A stretch of 64,000 nucleotides of DNA from Xenorhabdus hominickii (GTDB lineage Bacteria > Pseudomonadota > Gammaproteobacteria > Enterobacterales > Enterobacteriaceae): NCBI RefSeq assembly GCF_002632725.1, contig NZ_NJAI01000005.1:281575-345574 (forward strand), given 5' to 3'. Under the pieces are notes generated by a model. The model did no database searches. It worked only from the letters and a program-made list of their open reading frames with translations, and had not been told where the DNA came from. Position 1 is the first letter of the stretch, and every line of letters begins with the position of its first letter. Both the position numbers and the translations under genes were made by a program. Below are positions 46,331 through 57,301 of the stretch, in pieces.

Positions 46331-46364
46331 GTACTAGTAAACTGATTCATAGTTCGCTTGTCAA
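46331..46364 (-). promoter_or_regulatory. trp promoter with TrpR operator
   Basis: Minus strand TTGACA (46359-46364), 17-bp spacer, TTTACT (46336-46341). The -10 region overlaps GAATCAGTTTACTAGTAC, which matches the TrpR operator consensus (GAACTAGTTAACTAGTAC) perfectly in the ACTAGTAC half and partly in the other. The transcript would start about 60 bp before trpL. Confidence 0.85.
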
Positions 46365-46461
46365 TGATTTTTTTTGATGCGTCTAAAAGTGAGTTAATGT
46401 GAGGATGTAAATTGTAAAATAATCTGCATTGACCGTGAAAACCCCCTAAATCAAATAAGGT

Positions 46462-46623
46462 GATAATCAGGGGAATTGGTCAGTAGGTTCGATAGTTCCA
46501 GTATCCGGAGCCAGTACGATTAAAACTTCTTATACAGCACCTGCATGGTTGCAGTCATCGGACAGTGTTAACTTTACGGTCGTGGGAGTTCTGATAATCG
46601 GCTTTCGACCTCCGTGTTATTAA
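46462..46623 (+). pseudogene. Possible gene remnant, Ig-like or secreted-protein character
   Basis: A 53-codon open frame without a start reads DNQGNWSVGSIVPVSGASTI, then KTSYTAPAWLQSSDSVNFTV. Ser/Thr/Gly-rich with alternating hydrophobics, as in beta-sandwich repeats of surface proteins. Stops lie directly upstream. It may be a decayed fragment or chance. It lies upstream of trpL and rnm. Confidence 0.25.
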
Positions 46624-46848
46624 ATATTACCAATTATCGCTCTGTTTTTTGAGAAAGCTGCGGATCAGGTGATGTACAGTTTTTGTTCTCAACTGACAAA
46701 CTACGTCCATCATGTAAAAGCTAAGACTAACCAGTAAATTCCCCCTTCAATCCTATCCTCTGTGTTATCATCTGCGCTTTGTGTTTAATATCATTTGATA
46801 GAGAGTGCCTTTGTTTCCCTCTCCCCCCGACAAAACAGGTACAGGATA
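46624..46848. other. rnm upstream region
   Basis: About 225 bp before rnm with no supportable gene; probably holds its promoter. CAGG 9 bp upstream of ATG 46849 is the likely ribosome-binding site. Confidence 0.4.
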
Positions 46849-47727
46849 ATGACTGAAGCTGCCAGTGAAATGACAAAACGCTATGACCTGCATAGCCATA
46901 CGACCGCTTCAGATGGTGTGTTATCACCGGAACAGCTTGTAGACAGAGCCATCTTTGTGGGTATTGATGTATTGGCAATCACTGATCATGATACGACAGA
47001 TGGTATTCTGCCTGCCTTAAACCATATTCAGCAAAATAATTTGCCGTTGACATTGGTATCCGGTGCCGAGATTTCAACGTCATGGGAGAATTTGGAAATT
47101 CATATTGTTGGATTAAATATTGATATCAACTCTATTTCCTTAAGAAAACTATTGGTCAATCAGGTTGATTTAAGAAAACAGCGTGGTATCGAAATTGGAC
47201 ATCGATTGGCCAAAGCAGGTATTCCCGATGCTTGGGAAGGAGCATCCAGACTGGCGAATGGTGGGCAGGTCACTCGCGGGCATTTTGCCCGTTATCTGAT
47301 AGAAGCGGGGATTGAACCGACAATCCCGAAAGTTTTTAAAAAATATCTGGCGAAAGGAAAGATCGGTTATGTCCCTGCTCAATGGTGTACAATTGAGCAG
47401 GCTATTGAAACCATTCACCAGGCTGGTGGACAGGCTGTGATTGCCCATCCCGGCAGATATGATTTGTCGATGAAATGGCTGAAACGGTTAATAGCTTGGT
47501 TTAAACAACATGGCGGCGATGCAATGGAAGTTGCACAGTGCCAGCAGGCCCCTAATGAAAGGCAACAACTAGGTCAACTAGCGAGAGAGCATGGGTTGAA
47601 AGTATCATTAGGATCGGATTTTCACCAACCTTGTTCATGGATAGAACTGGGACGCAATTTGTGGTTACCCGGTGATGTTGTACCGATATGGCACGACTGG
47701 TCACGGATTGGGACTGCACAGAAGTAG
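46849..47727 (+). CDS. rnm: RNase AM (PHP-domain 5'-3' exoribonuclease, formerly TrpH/YciV)
   Basis: 292 aa from ATG 46849 (E. coli 293). PHP metal-binding motifs: DLHSHTTASDG, ITDHDTTDG, AHPGRYD and SDFHQP. In E. coli it matures the 5' ends of rRNAs. The next gene, yciO, starts 11 bp downstream. Opposite strand to the trp operon, as in E. coli. Confidence 0.93.
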   Translation: MTEAASEMTKRYDLHSHTTASDGVLSPEQLVDRAIFVGIDVLAITDHDTTDGILPALNHIQQNNLPLTLVSGAEISTSWENLEIHIVGLNIDINSISLRKLLVNQVDLRKQRGIEIGHRLAKAGIPDAWEGASRLANGGQVTRGHFARYLIEAGIEPTIPKVFKKYLAKGKIGYVPAQWCTIEQAIETIHQAGGQAVIAHPGRYDLSMKWLKRLIAWFKQHGGDAMEVAQCQQAPNERQQLGQLAREHGLKVSLGSDFHQPCSWIELGRNLWLPGDVVPIWHDWSRIGTAQK

Positions 47728-47738
47728 AGGTTATTGTT

Positions 47739-48359
47739 ATGAGCCAGTTTTTTTATGTCCACCCCGATAATCCACAAACTCGTCTTATTGATCAGAGCGT
47801 GGAAGTGCTGAAAAAGGGTGGCGTTGTCATTTATCCTACTGATTCAGGGTATGCCATTGGTTGTTGCCTTGAAAATAAGGATGCTATGACCCGCATATGT
47901 CGTATTCGTCAATTGGATGGACGCCACAACTTTACGCTGATGTGTCGTGACCTGTCTGAAATTGCAGCTTATGCACATGTGGATAATCAGGCGTTCCGAT
48001 TGATTAAAAATAACACGCCGGGAAATTACACCTTTATTTTACAGGCGACAAAAGAAGTTCCACGTCGCTTAATGAACGAAAAACGCAAAACAATTGGTCT
48101 ACGTGTTCCTTCTAATCCTATCGCTTTGGCGCTGCTGGAAGAAATGCATGAACCATTGATGTCGTGCAGTTTGATTTTACCCGGAAATGATTTTGCTGAA
48201 TCTGATCCAGAAGAGATTAAAGATACGTTGGGTAAACAAGTTGATTTAATTATTCATGGTGGTTATCTTGGGCAGCAACCGACAACGGTAATAGATTTAA
48301 CTGGGGATTCGCCAGTGATCCTTCGTGAAGGCGAAGGTGATGCAACACCTTTTTTATAA
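47739..48359 (+). CDS. yciO: YciO (Sua5/YciO/YrdC family)
   Basis: 206 aa from ATG 47739 with GAGG 8 bp upstream. Family core VVIYPTDSGYAIGC at about 30-43 and KRKTIGLRVPSNP at about 115. Related to the threonylcarbamoyl-AMP synthases but without the Sua5 C-terminal domain. Unlike E. coli, no yciQ gene lies between yciO and rluB. Confidence 0.93.
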   Translation: MSQFFYVHPDNPQTRLIDQSVEVLKKGGVVIYPTDSGYAIGCCLENKDAMTRICRIRQLDGRHNFTLMCRDLSEIAAYAHVDNQAFRLIKNNTPGNYTFILQATKEVPRRLMNEKRKTIGLRVPSNPIALALLEEMHEPLMSCSLILPGNDFAESDPEEIKDTLGKQVDLIIHGGYLGQQPTTVIDLTGDSPVILREGEGDATPFL

Positions 48360-48445
48360 GGTGTAATTCCTTTTTTATAAATCGTACGATTTAATTTTTT
48401 ATTTAATAACACGACGCCTGTGAAGGCGACAACAGAGGTTGCTCA

Positions 48446-49369
48446 ATGAGCGATAAAACAGAAAAGTTACAAAAAATTCTCGCGCGTTCTGGCCATGGTT
48501 CCCGTCGCGAAATTGAAGGATATATCCAACAAGGGCGCATTAGCATTGATGGCAAGACCGCAAAGTTGGGTGATCGAATCGAAGTTAAGCCCTCAGTAAA
48601 AGTTCGTCTGGATGGACGAATCTTAAATATCAAAGAGCCGCAGAAAACAGTTTGCCGTGTTCTGGCTTATTACAAGCCTGAAGGTGAATTGTGTACGCGT
48701 CAAGATCCTGAAGGGCGTCCGACGGTATTTGACCGTTTGCCGAAACTGCAAGGAGCACGTTGGATTGCAGTAGGGCGTCTGGATATCAACACCTGTGGGT
48801 TGTTGCTGTTTACCACTGACGGCGAATTAGCAAACCGCCTGATGCATCCAAGCCAAGAAGTAGAGCGTGAATATGCTGTTCGTGTTTTTGGTGAAGTGGA
48901 TAATGCAAAACTCCGTCAGTTGACGCAAGGTGTACAATTGGAAGATGGTCCTGCTTCTTTTAAAACCGTTACATTTAAAGGTGGAGAAGGTATCAACCAA
49001 TGGTACAACGTGACATTGACCGAAGGCCGTAATCGTGAAGTCAGACGGTTGTGGGAATCAGTTGGTGTGCAGGTTAGCCGTTTGATCCGTGTACGCTATG
49101 GTGATATCGATTTGCCGAAAGGTTTACCACGTGCTGGTTGGACTGAGTTGGGGCTGGAACAGACCAACTATTTGCGCGAATTGGTTGGTCTGGGGGCCGA
49201 AGTTGTGACCAAAGTGGCGGTTGAGCGTGATCAACGTCGCCTCAAGGCTAATCAGATCCGCCGTGCGGTAAGACGCCATGCACAGGTTGCTGCTCGTCCT
49301 GCCGGAAAGCGTCCTGCAAGTAGTTCTCGTCAGAATGCCGGAAGAAAAACAGCGCCTAAAGGTCGTTAA
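48446..49369 (+). CDS. rluB: 23S rRNA pseudouridine(2605) synthase
   Basis: 307 aa. N-terminal S4 RNA-binding domain (about 3-65, [20 protein letters not shown]), then the RsuA-type catalytic domain with the Asp in [14 protein letters not shown] at about 111 and [19 protein letters not shown]. Arg/Lys-rich disordered C-terminal tail (about 245-307). Confidence 0.95.
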   Translation: MSDKTEKLQKILARSGHGSRREIEGYIQQGRISIDGKTAKLGDRIEVKPSVKVRLDGRILNIKEPQKTVCRVLAYYKPEGELCTRQDPEGRPTVFDRLPKLQGARWIAVGRLDINTCGLLLFTTDGELANRLMHPSQEVEREYAVRVFGEVDNAKLRQLTQGVQLEDGPASFKTVTFKGGEGINQWYNVTLTEGRNREVRRLWESVGVQVSRLIRVRYGDIDLPKGLPRAGWTELGLEQTNYLRELVGLGAEVVTKVAVERDQRRLKANQIRRAVRRHAQVAARPAGKRPASSSRQNAGRKTAPKGR

Positions 49370-49380
49370 TATTCTTCAAG

Positions 49381-49427
49381 CCGCTGTTTCAGTTTATGCC
49401 AAAACTTAGGCTAAATTGAAACAGCGG
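49381..49427. terminator. rluB/yciK bidirectional terminator
   Basis: Perfect 11-bp arms CCGCTGTTTCA / TGAAACAGCGG around a 25-nt loop that itself folds, between the convergent rluB and yciK. Confidence 0.7.
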
Positions 49428-49451
49428 ATTTATCTATCAATCAACGTATGA

Positions 49452-50216
49452 TTATTCAGCCGGTCCCGCTTTTCGGCCGGGTTGGGCATCAAAACTGATG
49501 CCAGAATCATTCCGGCTATCATCACCCATAACATAAAGATAAACAGGCATAATATCCGCCGGAGTCTTTAATTTGGCGGAGTTTTCGTCGGGAAATGCAC
49601 TGGCCCGCATATTGGTACGTGTACCTCCCGGATTAATACAGTTAATCCGTAGAGTGGTTTTCTTATATTCTTGTGCCAAGATTTGCATTAAACCTTCTGT
49701 GGCAAATTTAGAAACGGAATAAGCTCCCCAACCACTTCTGCCTTCACGGCCTACACTGGAACTGGTAAACACCAAAGAGCCATTAGGGGATTTTAATAAC
49801 AGGGGAATTAATGCCTGTGTCAGCATAAAAGTAGCATTAACATTTATTTGCATGACATCATGCCAAAGCTGAACGGGTTGCTTAATGATAGGGGCGACAA
49901 CGCCAAGAAGCCCTGCGTTGTGCAAAACGCCATCCAGATGGGAGTCATGTTGTGCTAATTGTTGGGCAAAAGTCCGGCATTCTTCAACGGTCACGGTAAG
50001 AAGGTCCATAGTATAAACGTCGGCAGATAAGCCTCCATCGTTTTCAATCTGTTGTTTGACTGTTTCCAGTTTTGCGGTAGTACGTCCTAGCAAAATAACT
50101 TTCGCACCGTGGCGGGCGTAAGTCAGGGCAGCTTCACGTCCAATGCCATCGCCAGCACCGGTCACTAAAATAGTTTTATTTTGCAGCAGGTCATTATTAG
50201 GTTGGTAATCTAACAT
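49452..50216 (-). CDS. yciK: SDR-family oxidoreductase YciK
   Basis: 254 aa. Classical SDR: NAD(P) motif TGAGDGIGRE at about residue 20, NAG at about 98-100, catalytic Ser (SSSVG) and YSVSK. ATG 50216 with AGGAAG 8 bp upstream; the in-frame TTG just before it is not favoured. Substrate unknown. Confidence 0.94.
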   Translation of the reverse strand: MLDYQPNNDLLQNKTILVTGAGDGIGREAALTYARHGAKVILLGRTTAKLETVKQQIENDGGLSADVYTMDLLTVTVEECRTFAQQLAQHDSHLDGVLHNAGLLGVVAPIIKQPVQLWHDVMQINVNATFMLTQALIPLLLKSPNGSLVFTSSSVGREGRSGWGAYSVSKFATEGLMQILAQEYKKTTLRINCINPGGTRTNMRASAFPDENSAKLKTPADIMPVYLYVMGDDSRNDSGISFDAQPGRKAGPAE

Positions 50217-50427
50217 CAAACAATCTTCCTGTGTTTCTTATAACGATCTGTTAATCACGGTCTATTAAATATCATCAGAACAAAACTGAAGGCTTTCGTC
50301 AAATTGACCTAAGTTGGTAAAAGTAAGACCTTAATCAGGTTAGGTTAAGTAAACTGTTAGAGCACGGTCTTCGGTTTTTAGTTAGAATGAAATGTATTGT
50401 TCATCATAAATTAATAAAGGTGGCTTT

Positions 50428-51474
50428 GTGGAATATTTGTCGCTATATGGACTATTTTTAGCCAAAATTCTCACTGTGGTAGTTGCAGTCGTTATTTTGG
50501 TGGTATTTTGTTTCGGATTAGGTGTACGTAAAACCATGCATAAAGGAGAATTAAAGCTGACCAATCTTGGTGAGTCATACAAGGAAAAACAGCGTCAGAT
50601 GCAGCAAGCCCGAATGAGTGAGGCTGAACGAAAAGTTTGGCAGAAGGCATTAAAAAAGCAGCTAAAAAATGATGCCAAGCAGAAAAAAGTGGCCGTTAAA
50701 ACGGGTCAGAATGGACTACAAAAACCAAATCTTTATGTTCTCGATTTTAAAGGCAGTATGGATGCTCATGAGGTTGATTCCCTCCGTGAAGAAATCAGTG
50801 CTGTACTGGCTGTAGCTGATAAAAAAGATGAAGTTTTACTGCGTCTGGAAAGCCCAGGAGGTATGGTTCATGGGTATGGTCTTGCAGCATCACAGTTGGC
50901 GCGTTTACGACAGAAAGGAATACGTTTGACGATTGTTGTGGATAAGGTGGCTGCTAGCGGCGGTTATATGATGGCTTGTGTGGCTGATCACATCATTGCC
51001 GCACCTTTTGCTATCATTGGCTCTATTGGTGTTGTGGCTCAATTGCCAAATATCCATCGCTTGTTGAAAAAAAATGATATCGATGTGGAGCTTCATACTG
51101 CCGGGGAATTCAAGCGTACCTTGACGCTGCTGGGAGAAAATACTGAACAAGGACGGAAAAAATTTCAGGAAGATCTGAATGAAACGCATAAATTATTTAA
51201 ATCATTTATCCATCAGCACCGCCCATCTTTGGATGTGGAGAAAGTAGCGACAGGTGAATATTGGTATGGCATACAGGCAAAAGAAAACGGACTGATTGAT
51301 GAGGTGGGGGTCAGTGATGATTTTCTGATTGAGCAAATTGAACACTGTGAAGTCATTGCGGTTAGTTACTCCCGCCGTAAACGTATGGTAGAACGTTTCA
51401 TGGGTAGCGCAATGGAAAACGTTGATAAATTGTTTATGCGCTGGTGGCAAAGAGGTGAAAAGCCACTGTTATGA
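50428..51474 (+). CDS. sohB: SohB inner-membrane serine protease (S49 family)
   Basis: 348 aa (E. coli 349). GTG start behind AAAGGTGG. N-terminal transmembrane helix (about 8-30), a charged coiled stretch (about 40-95), then the S49 peptidase domain with the Ser in VAASGGYMMACVAD at about 175 and the Lys in the GSIGVV...ELHTAGEFKR region. Divergent from yciK. Confidence 0.95.
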   Translation: MEYLSLYGLFLAKILTVVVAVVILVVFCFGLGVRKTMHKGELKLTNLGESYKEKQRQMQQARMSEAERKVWQKALKKQLKNDAKQKKVAVKTGQNGLQKPNLYVLDFKGSMDAHEVDSLREEISAVLAVADKKDEVLLRLESPGGMVHGYGLAASQLARLRQKGIRLTIVVDKVAASGGYMMACVADHIIAAPFAIIGSIGVVAQLPNIHRLLKKNDIDVELHTAGEFKRTLTLLGENTEQGRKKFQEDLNETHKLFKSFIHQHRPSLDVEKVATGEYWYGIQAKENGLIDEVGVSDDFLIEQIEHCEVIAVSYSRRKRMVERFMGSAMENVDKLFMRWWQRGEKPLL

Positions 51475-51618
51475 CAGTCTAAATATGGCAGTAAACAATT
51501 ATGATAGTAAACAATAACGCTGATTGTTAACATCAGTTGTTGAAATCATTATGTATACAGTGCGGGTAAATGGAGGGCTGTCAATTCCTCTATTACCCGC
51601 ATAATTTTAATTGATATC

Positions 51619-51715
51619 CCCTTTATCATTCAAATTACCTTTTTGTTGCTGCGCTTGTTCACGCTTATCGCGTCATTTGCTGTTTTGATGTAACTTAAAA
51701 TCTAATGGGTATAAC
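51619..51715. repeat. ERIC-like element (internally deleted)
   Basis: About 97 bp with both ERIC ends (CCCCTTTATCATTCAAATTACC and GTAACTTAAAATCTAATGGGTATAA-like) and GCTGCGCTTGTTCACGC, but with most of the central arms missing. Lies between the convergent sohB and yciN. Confidence 0.55.
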
Positions 51716-51741
51716 TTTATCCGTGATCATTTAATCAGACG

Positions 51742-51993
51742 TCAGTCTACCAAATGATACCTTACGGACAATATATGAGCTAAATGTTTAAACATATTAA
51801 ACACAGCGGTGCTTTTTGCAGTGGGTAAACCGTACTCATCCAGAAAGTACTCACCTTTGAATACTAATACGTCATTTTTTTGTTCTACGCTCTCGGCATA
51901 CATTCCTTGTATAAAATTTTCGTGTTCCCTAATGATTTCATTTGCTTTTTTCAGTAACTGTTCCCGCTTGATAGGTATTGTTTCAGTTTGCAT
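51742..51993 (-). CDS. yciN: YciN (DUF2498)
   Basis: 83 aa, the E. coli length. Conserved [19 protein letters not shown] and a C-terminal [16 protein letters not shown]. Small soluble protein of unknown function. In the E. coli order sohB-yciN-topA it has the same place and strand. Confidence 0.93.
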   Translation of the reverse strand: MQTETIPIKREQLLKKANEIIREHENFIQGMYAESVEQKNDVLVFKGEYFLDEYGLPTAKSTAVFNMFKHLAHILSVRYHLVD

Positions 51994-52300
51994 CTATTGT
52001 GCTCCTCCAAGAAATAAGTTGTTGCGCATCGTTTTTTATCAGGTAGAGTGTGGGCTTTTCGTCATGCAGATGGAAGATTTTGTTTACAACTGTTAAATCA
52101 TACAATTACATGGACTGTGTTGATAGATAAAATACCTTAAATATTTCAAAGGGTTTTGCGCTGAAACAAAAGTACAAGATAAAAATTAGTTGATATCTTG
52201 CAAATCTATCGCAATATAAAAAGAGATTTTATTTTATATATCGCAACATAACGCCGTGATTTTCGCCATCTGAAAAGAAGATAATTAGGTAAAGGTAACT
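51994..52300. other. topA upstream region
   Basis: 307 bp of AT-rich DNA between divergent yciN and topA; contains both promoters. No specific operator recognised, no supportable gene. Confidence 0.45.
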
Positions 52301-54898
52301 ATGGGTAAAGCTCTTGTTATAGTGGAGTCCCCGGCAAAAGCCAAAACAATCAATAAATATCTCGGGAATGACTACGTGGTGAAGTCCAGCGTAGGGCATA
52401 TCCGTGATTTGCCGACGAGTGGAGCAGCGAGTCAAAAGAGTTCAAGCTCATCTACCGATAAGAATAAAAAGAAAGTAAAAAAAGATGAGAAAACAGCGCT
52501 GATAAGTCGTATGGGAGTCGATCCCTTCCATAATTGGGAAGCGAACTACCAAATTTTACCCGGCAAGGAAAAAGTTGTCGCGGAGCTGAAAACTCTGGCT
52601 GAAAAAGCTACTCATATCTACCTCGCAACGGATCTTGACCGCGAAGGGGAAGCCATTGCATGGCACCTGCGGGAAGTGATTGGTGGGGATGACACTCGTT
52701 TTAGTCGAGTTGTGTTCAACGAAATTACCAAGAATGCAATCACACAGGCTTTTGATAAACCGGGTGAATTGAATATTGATCGCGTTAATGCCCAACAAGC
52801 GCGCCGTTTTATGGATCGTGTTGTGGGATATATGGTTTCACCGCTCTTGTGGAAAAAAGTGGCCAGAGGATTATCAGCCGGACGAGTACAATCCGTTGCG
52901 GTTCGTCTTGTGGTTGAACGAGAGCGTGAAATTAAGTCATTTGTACCGGAAGAATATTGGCAACTGCATGCGGATCTAGCGGCTAAAGGAGACATTGCTC
53001 TCCATATGGAAGTGACCCATGAAAAAGGGAAACCATTCAAGCCGGTAAATGCTCAGCAAACGCAGGCAGCGGTATCTTTGCTTGAGAAAGCACGATACAA
53101 AGTGACTGATCGCGAAGATCGCCCGACGTCCAGTAAACCGAGCGCACCATTCATAACTTCAACATTGCAACAGGCAGCAAGTACGCGGCTTGGCTTTGGT
53201 GTTAAGAAAACCATGATGATGGCGCAACGTTTGTATGAGGCGGGCCATATCACTTATATGCGTACTGACTCGACTAATTTGAGCCAGGATGCGTTGGACA
53301 TGGTTCGCGGTTATATCAGTAATCATTTTGGTGACATCTATTTACCAAAAAGTGCCAATGTTTACAGTAGCAAGGAAAATTCTCAGGAAGCGCATGAAGC
53401 AATTCGTCCTTCTAATGTCGATGTTGTCGCGGATGAACTGAAGGACATGGAAGCTGATGCGCAAAAATTATATCAGCTTATCTGGCGTCAATTCATCGCT
53501 TGCCAGATGATGCCAGCAAAATATGATTCCACGACGTTGACTGTTCAATCAGGCGATTTTGAGCTGCGTGCTAAAGGCCGTACTCTGCGTTTTGATGGCT
53601 GGACGAAAGTCATGCCAGCCCTGCGAAAAGGTGATGAAGATAGCACTCTGCCAGAGATTGCGGTAGGTACAGAACTTGATTTACAGCAATTGATACCAAG
53701 CCAGCACTTTACGAAACCACCTGCTCGTTTCAGTGAAGCTTCGTTGGTCAGGGAGCTGGAAAAGCGTGGAATTGGCCGTCCATCGACTTATGCATCGATT
53801 ATTTCAACCATTCAGGATCGTGGCTATGTGCGTGTTGAAAATCGTCGATTCTATGCGGAAAAAATGGGTGAAATCGTCAATGATCGTTTGGGCGAAAACT
53901 TCAACGAACTAATGAGCTATGACTTCACGGCAAGAATGGAAGACCAGCTTGATCATGTTGCTAACAATGAGGCGAACTGGAAAGGGGTTTTGGACGAATT
54001 TTTCACTAATTTTAGTGCGCAGCTTGATGTTGCGAGCAAAGACCCTGATGAAGGTGGTATGCGCCCGAATCCGATGATCATCACCTCGATTGATTGCCCG
54101 ACTTGTAGCCGTCCGATGGGCATTCGTACAGCGACAACGGGAGTATTTCTTGGTTGTTCTGGTTATGCATTGTCGCCCAAAGAACGATGTAAGCAAACTA
54201 TCAACCTGATCCCAGAAAATGAAATTCTGAATATTCTGGAAGGTGATGATGCGGAAACCAATGCGCTGCGTGCCCGTTGTCGCTGTAAAAAGTGTGGCAC
54301 TGCAATGGACAGCTATTTGATTGATAATCAGCGTAAACTACATGTATGTGGTAATAACCCAGCATGTGATGGTTATGAAGTCGAAGAGGGCGAATTCCGT
54401 ATCAAGGGTTATGATGGCCCGATTGTTGAATGTGATAAATGTGGTTCAGAAATGCACCTGAAAATGGGACGTTTCGGTAAATACATGGGTTGTACCAACG
54501 AAGAATGTAAAAACACCCGTAAGATTCTGCGTAACGGGGAAGTTGCACCACCGAAAGAAGATCCGGTTCCATTACCTGAGCTGGCATGTGAAAAATCGGA
54601 TGCTTACTTTGTTTTGCGTGATGGTGCTGCAGGCGTATTTTTGGCAGCCAACACTTTTCCTAAGTCCCGCGAAACACGTGCACCGCTGGTTGAGGAGCTT
54701 GTTCAGTTTAAATCTCGCTTACCAGAGAAGCTGCGTTATTTGGCGGAAGCACCTGTTGCTGACCCAGAAGGGAATAAAACAGTTGTGCGTTTTAGCCGTA
54801 AAACGAAACAACAATACATTTCTGCGGAGAAAAATGGCAAAGCAACCGGATGGACAGCATTTTTTGTTGACGGTGCTTGGGTAGTGAAAGAAAAATAA
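52301..54898 (+). CDS. topA: DNA topoisomerase I
   Basis: 865 aa, identical in length to E. coli TopA. Toprim domain from residue 1 ([20 protein letters not shown]) with DLDREGEAI; catalytic Y319 in ITYMRTDS, same number as in E. coli. Three C-terminal four-Cys zinc motifs (CPTCSRP..., CRCKKCGT..., CDKCGSEMH...) then a basic C-terminal domain. Relaxes negative supercoils. Confidence 0.98.
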   Translation: MGKALVIVESPAKAKTINKYLGNDYVVKSSVGHIRDLPTSGAASQKSSSSSTDKNKKKVKKDEKTALISRMGVDPFHNWEANYQILPGKEKVVAELKTLAEKATHIYLATDLDREGEAIAWHLREVIGGDDTRFSRVVFNEITKNAITQAFDKPGELNIDRVNAQQARRFMDRVVGYMVSPLLWKKVARGLSAGRVQSVAVRLVVEREREIKSFVPEEYWQLHADLAAKGDIALHMEVTHEKGKPFKPVNAQQTQAAVSLLEKARYKVTDREDRPTSSKPSAPFITSTLQQAASTRLGFGVKKTMMMAQRLYEAGHITYMRTDSTNLSQDALDMVRGYISNHFGDIYLPKSANVYSSKENSQEAHEAIRPSNVDVVADELKDMEADAQKLYQLIWRQFIACQMMPAKYDSTTLTVQSGDFELRAKGRTLRFDGWTKVMPALRKGDEDSTLPEIAVGTELDLQQLIPSQHFTKPPARFSEASLVRELEKRGIGRPSTYASIISTIQDRGYVRVENRRFYAEKMGEIVNDRLGENFNELMSYDFTARMEDQLDHVANNEANWKGVLDEFFTNFSAQLDVASKDPDEGGMRPNPMIITSIDCPTCSRPMGIRTATTGVFLGCSGYALSPKERCKQTINLIPENEILNILEGDDAETNALRARCRCKKCGTAMDSYLIDNQRKLHVCGNNPACDGYEVEEGEFRIKGYDGPIVECDKCGSEMHLKMGRFGKYMGCTNEECKNTRKILRNGEVAPPKEDPVPLPELACEKSDAYFVLRDGAAGVFLAANTFPKSRETRAPLVEELVQFKSRLPEKLRYLAEAPVADPEGNKTVVRFSRKTKQQYISAEKNGKATGWTAFFVDGAWVVKEK

Positions 54899-56233
<1,335 letters not shown>

Positions 56234-56296
56234 AAAAGATATTTAATCTCATCAATAAGATAGATATAAAGAAAATATACAATATCAAAAAGATTA

Positions 56297-56326
56297 AACC
56301 ACCCCCTGGTAGCAAGGAGGTGGTTG
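56297..56326 (+). terminator. cysB terminator
   Basis: AACCACCCCCT / AGGAGGTGGTT (one mismatch) with an 8-nt loop, then GATCTTTATTTT, 63 bp after cysB. Confidence 0.7.
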
Positions 56327-56437
56327 ATCTTTATTTTCTCTTGCCTTTGAGAGTGGAGCTGTGTCACCGAACCCCGTTCACGCTATATGAGATGGGGTTT
56401 CTATCCCTTTATTTATATTAAGCTTGATTATATTGAT

Positions 56438-57052
56438 TTACTTACCTGTACCGATATTGTGTACTTTCATATAGTTCGCTAACTCTTTATCGTCAGCTCT
56501 CTTATTTTCGCTTAATGCTGTGAAAACACCATTTTGATCGTCAACGCTTTTATGCTGATCTAGTTTTTCTTTGGCCTGTATTTCATCAATAATGACTTTA
56601 AACTCGACAATAGCTTGCCGTAGTTTGCTGAGGTATTCTTCTGGCATCAGTTCAGTATTTTTGATCAAGTCAGTTTCATATTGATTCATTAATGCTGCCA
56701 AGGCTAACTTAATTTCATCATCATTTAAGATTTTTGTAACACCGTAACAATGAACAGCGGTGTAATTCCAAGTTGGCACGGCGTGGATGGATTCATACCA
56801 CGTGGGAGAGATATAGGTATGTGAGCCAGTAAAGACAACTAAAACCCTTTGTTTTTCCAACTCTTTCCAATGTTGATTCGCTTTAGCGACGTGACCTTAT
56901 AAAACCCCGTTTTCTCCCTCATCAAGGTTGAATACAAACGGAAGATGTGTGCCAGTCAAAGAGGGCTAAACCAGTAACTCAAAGCTATAAGTGGAGATAA
57001 ATTCAGTGATATGATCTTTGCCCGTCATTTTCATTTTACGAGGTATGTACAT
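56438..57052 (-). pseudogene. PaiB-like FMN-binding regulator, two in-frame stops
   Basis: Read from ATG 57052 (MYIPRKMKMTGKDHITEFIS) the frame has TAG at 56966-56968 and TAA at 56897-56899, with no frameshift. Downstream it continues GHVAKANQHWKELEKQRVLV, then VVFTGSHTYISPTWYES and VPTWNYTAVHCYG, the diagnostic PaiB blocks (HVARANP-W, GPHAYISPSWY, VPTWNY-VH). Total 205 codons, the family length. Because motifs lie on both sides of the stops, the gene decayed by point nonsense changes. The open C-terminal part (140 codons) could be expressed from a TTG but would lack half of the flavin fold. Confidence 0.85.
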
Positions 57053-57067
57053 AGTTTTTTAGTTCCA

Positions 57068-57211
57068 TATATCCCCTTCGTCCTTCAAGTTGCAGCTGTT
57101 GTTGGCTGCGCTTACTCACCCTGGTCATGTAGTCATAAACATAGATTAGCTATGCTTCCGGGGATTCGTTCCCAAGAAATAAGTGCTGCATCTTAAAATC
57201 AATTGGGTATA
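57068..57211. repeat. ERIC element
   Basis: About 144 bp: TATATCCCCTTCGTCCTTCA, GTTGCAGC, GTTGGCTGCGCTTACTCACC, CTGGTCATG, central arms with ATAAACATAG, CTTCCGGGGATTCGTTCC, and GCTGCATCTTAAAATCAATT then GGGTATA. Closest of the copies here to the ERIC consensus (CTCACCCCAGTCA and CTGGGGATTC blocks). It lies just upstream of the PaiB-like pseudogene, possibly displacing its promoter. Confidence 0.8.
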
Positions 57212-57301
57212 AAATTTGTGGGTTAAATCTTGTGGATGAAATTTAACCACGCTAACTTCAAAAAGTTAGCATAGCAACTATGTTATGGCCGTTTTTTGTT
57301 A

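Noticed and set aside
56438..56860. Intact 140-aa gene
   Set aside because: The PaiB motifs continue upstream past two in-frame stops, so it is the 3' part of a pseudogene.
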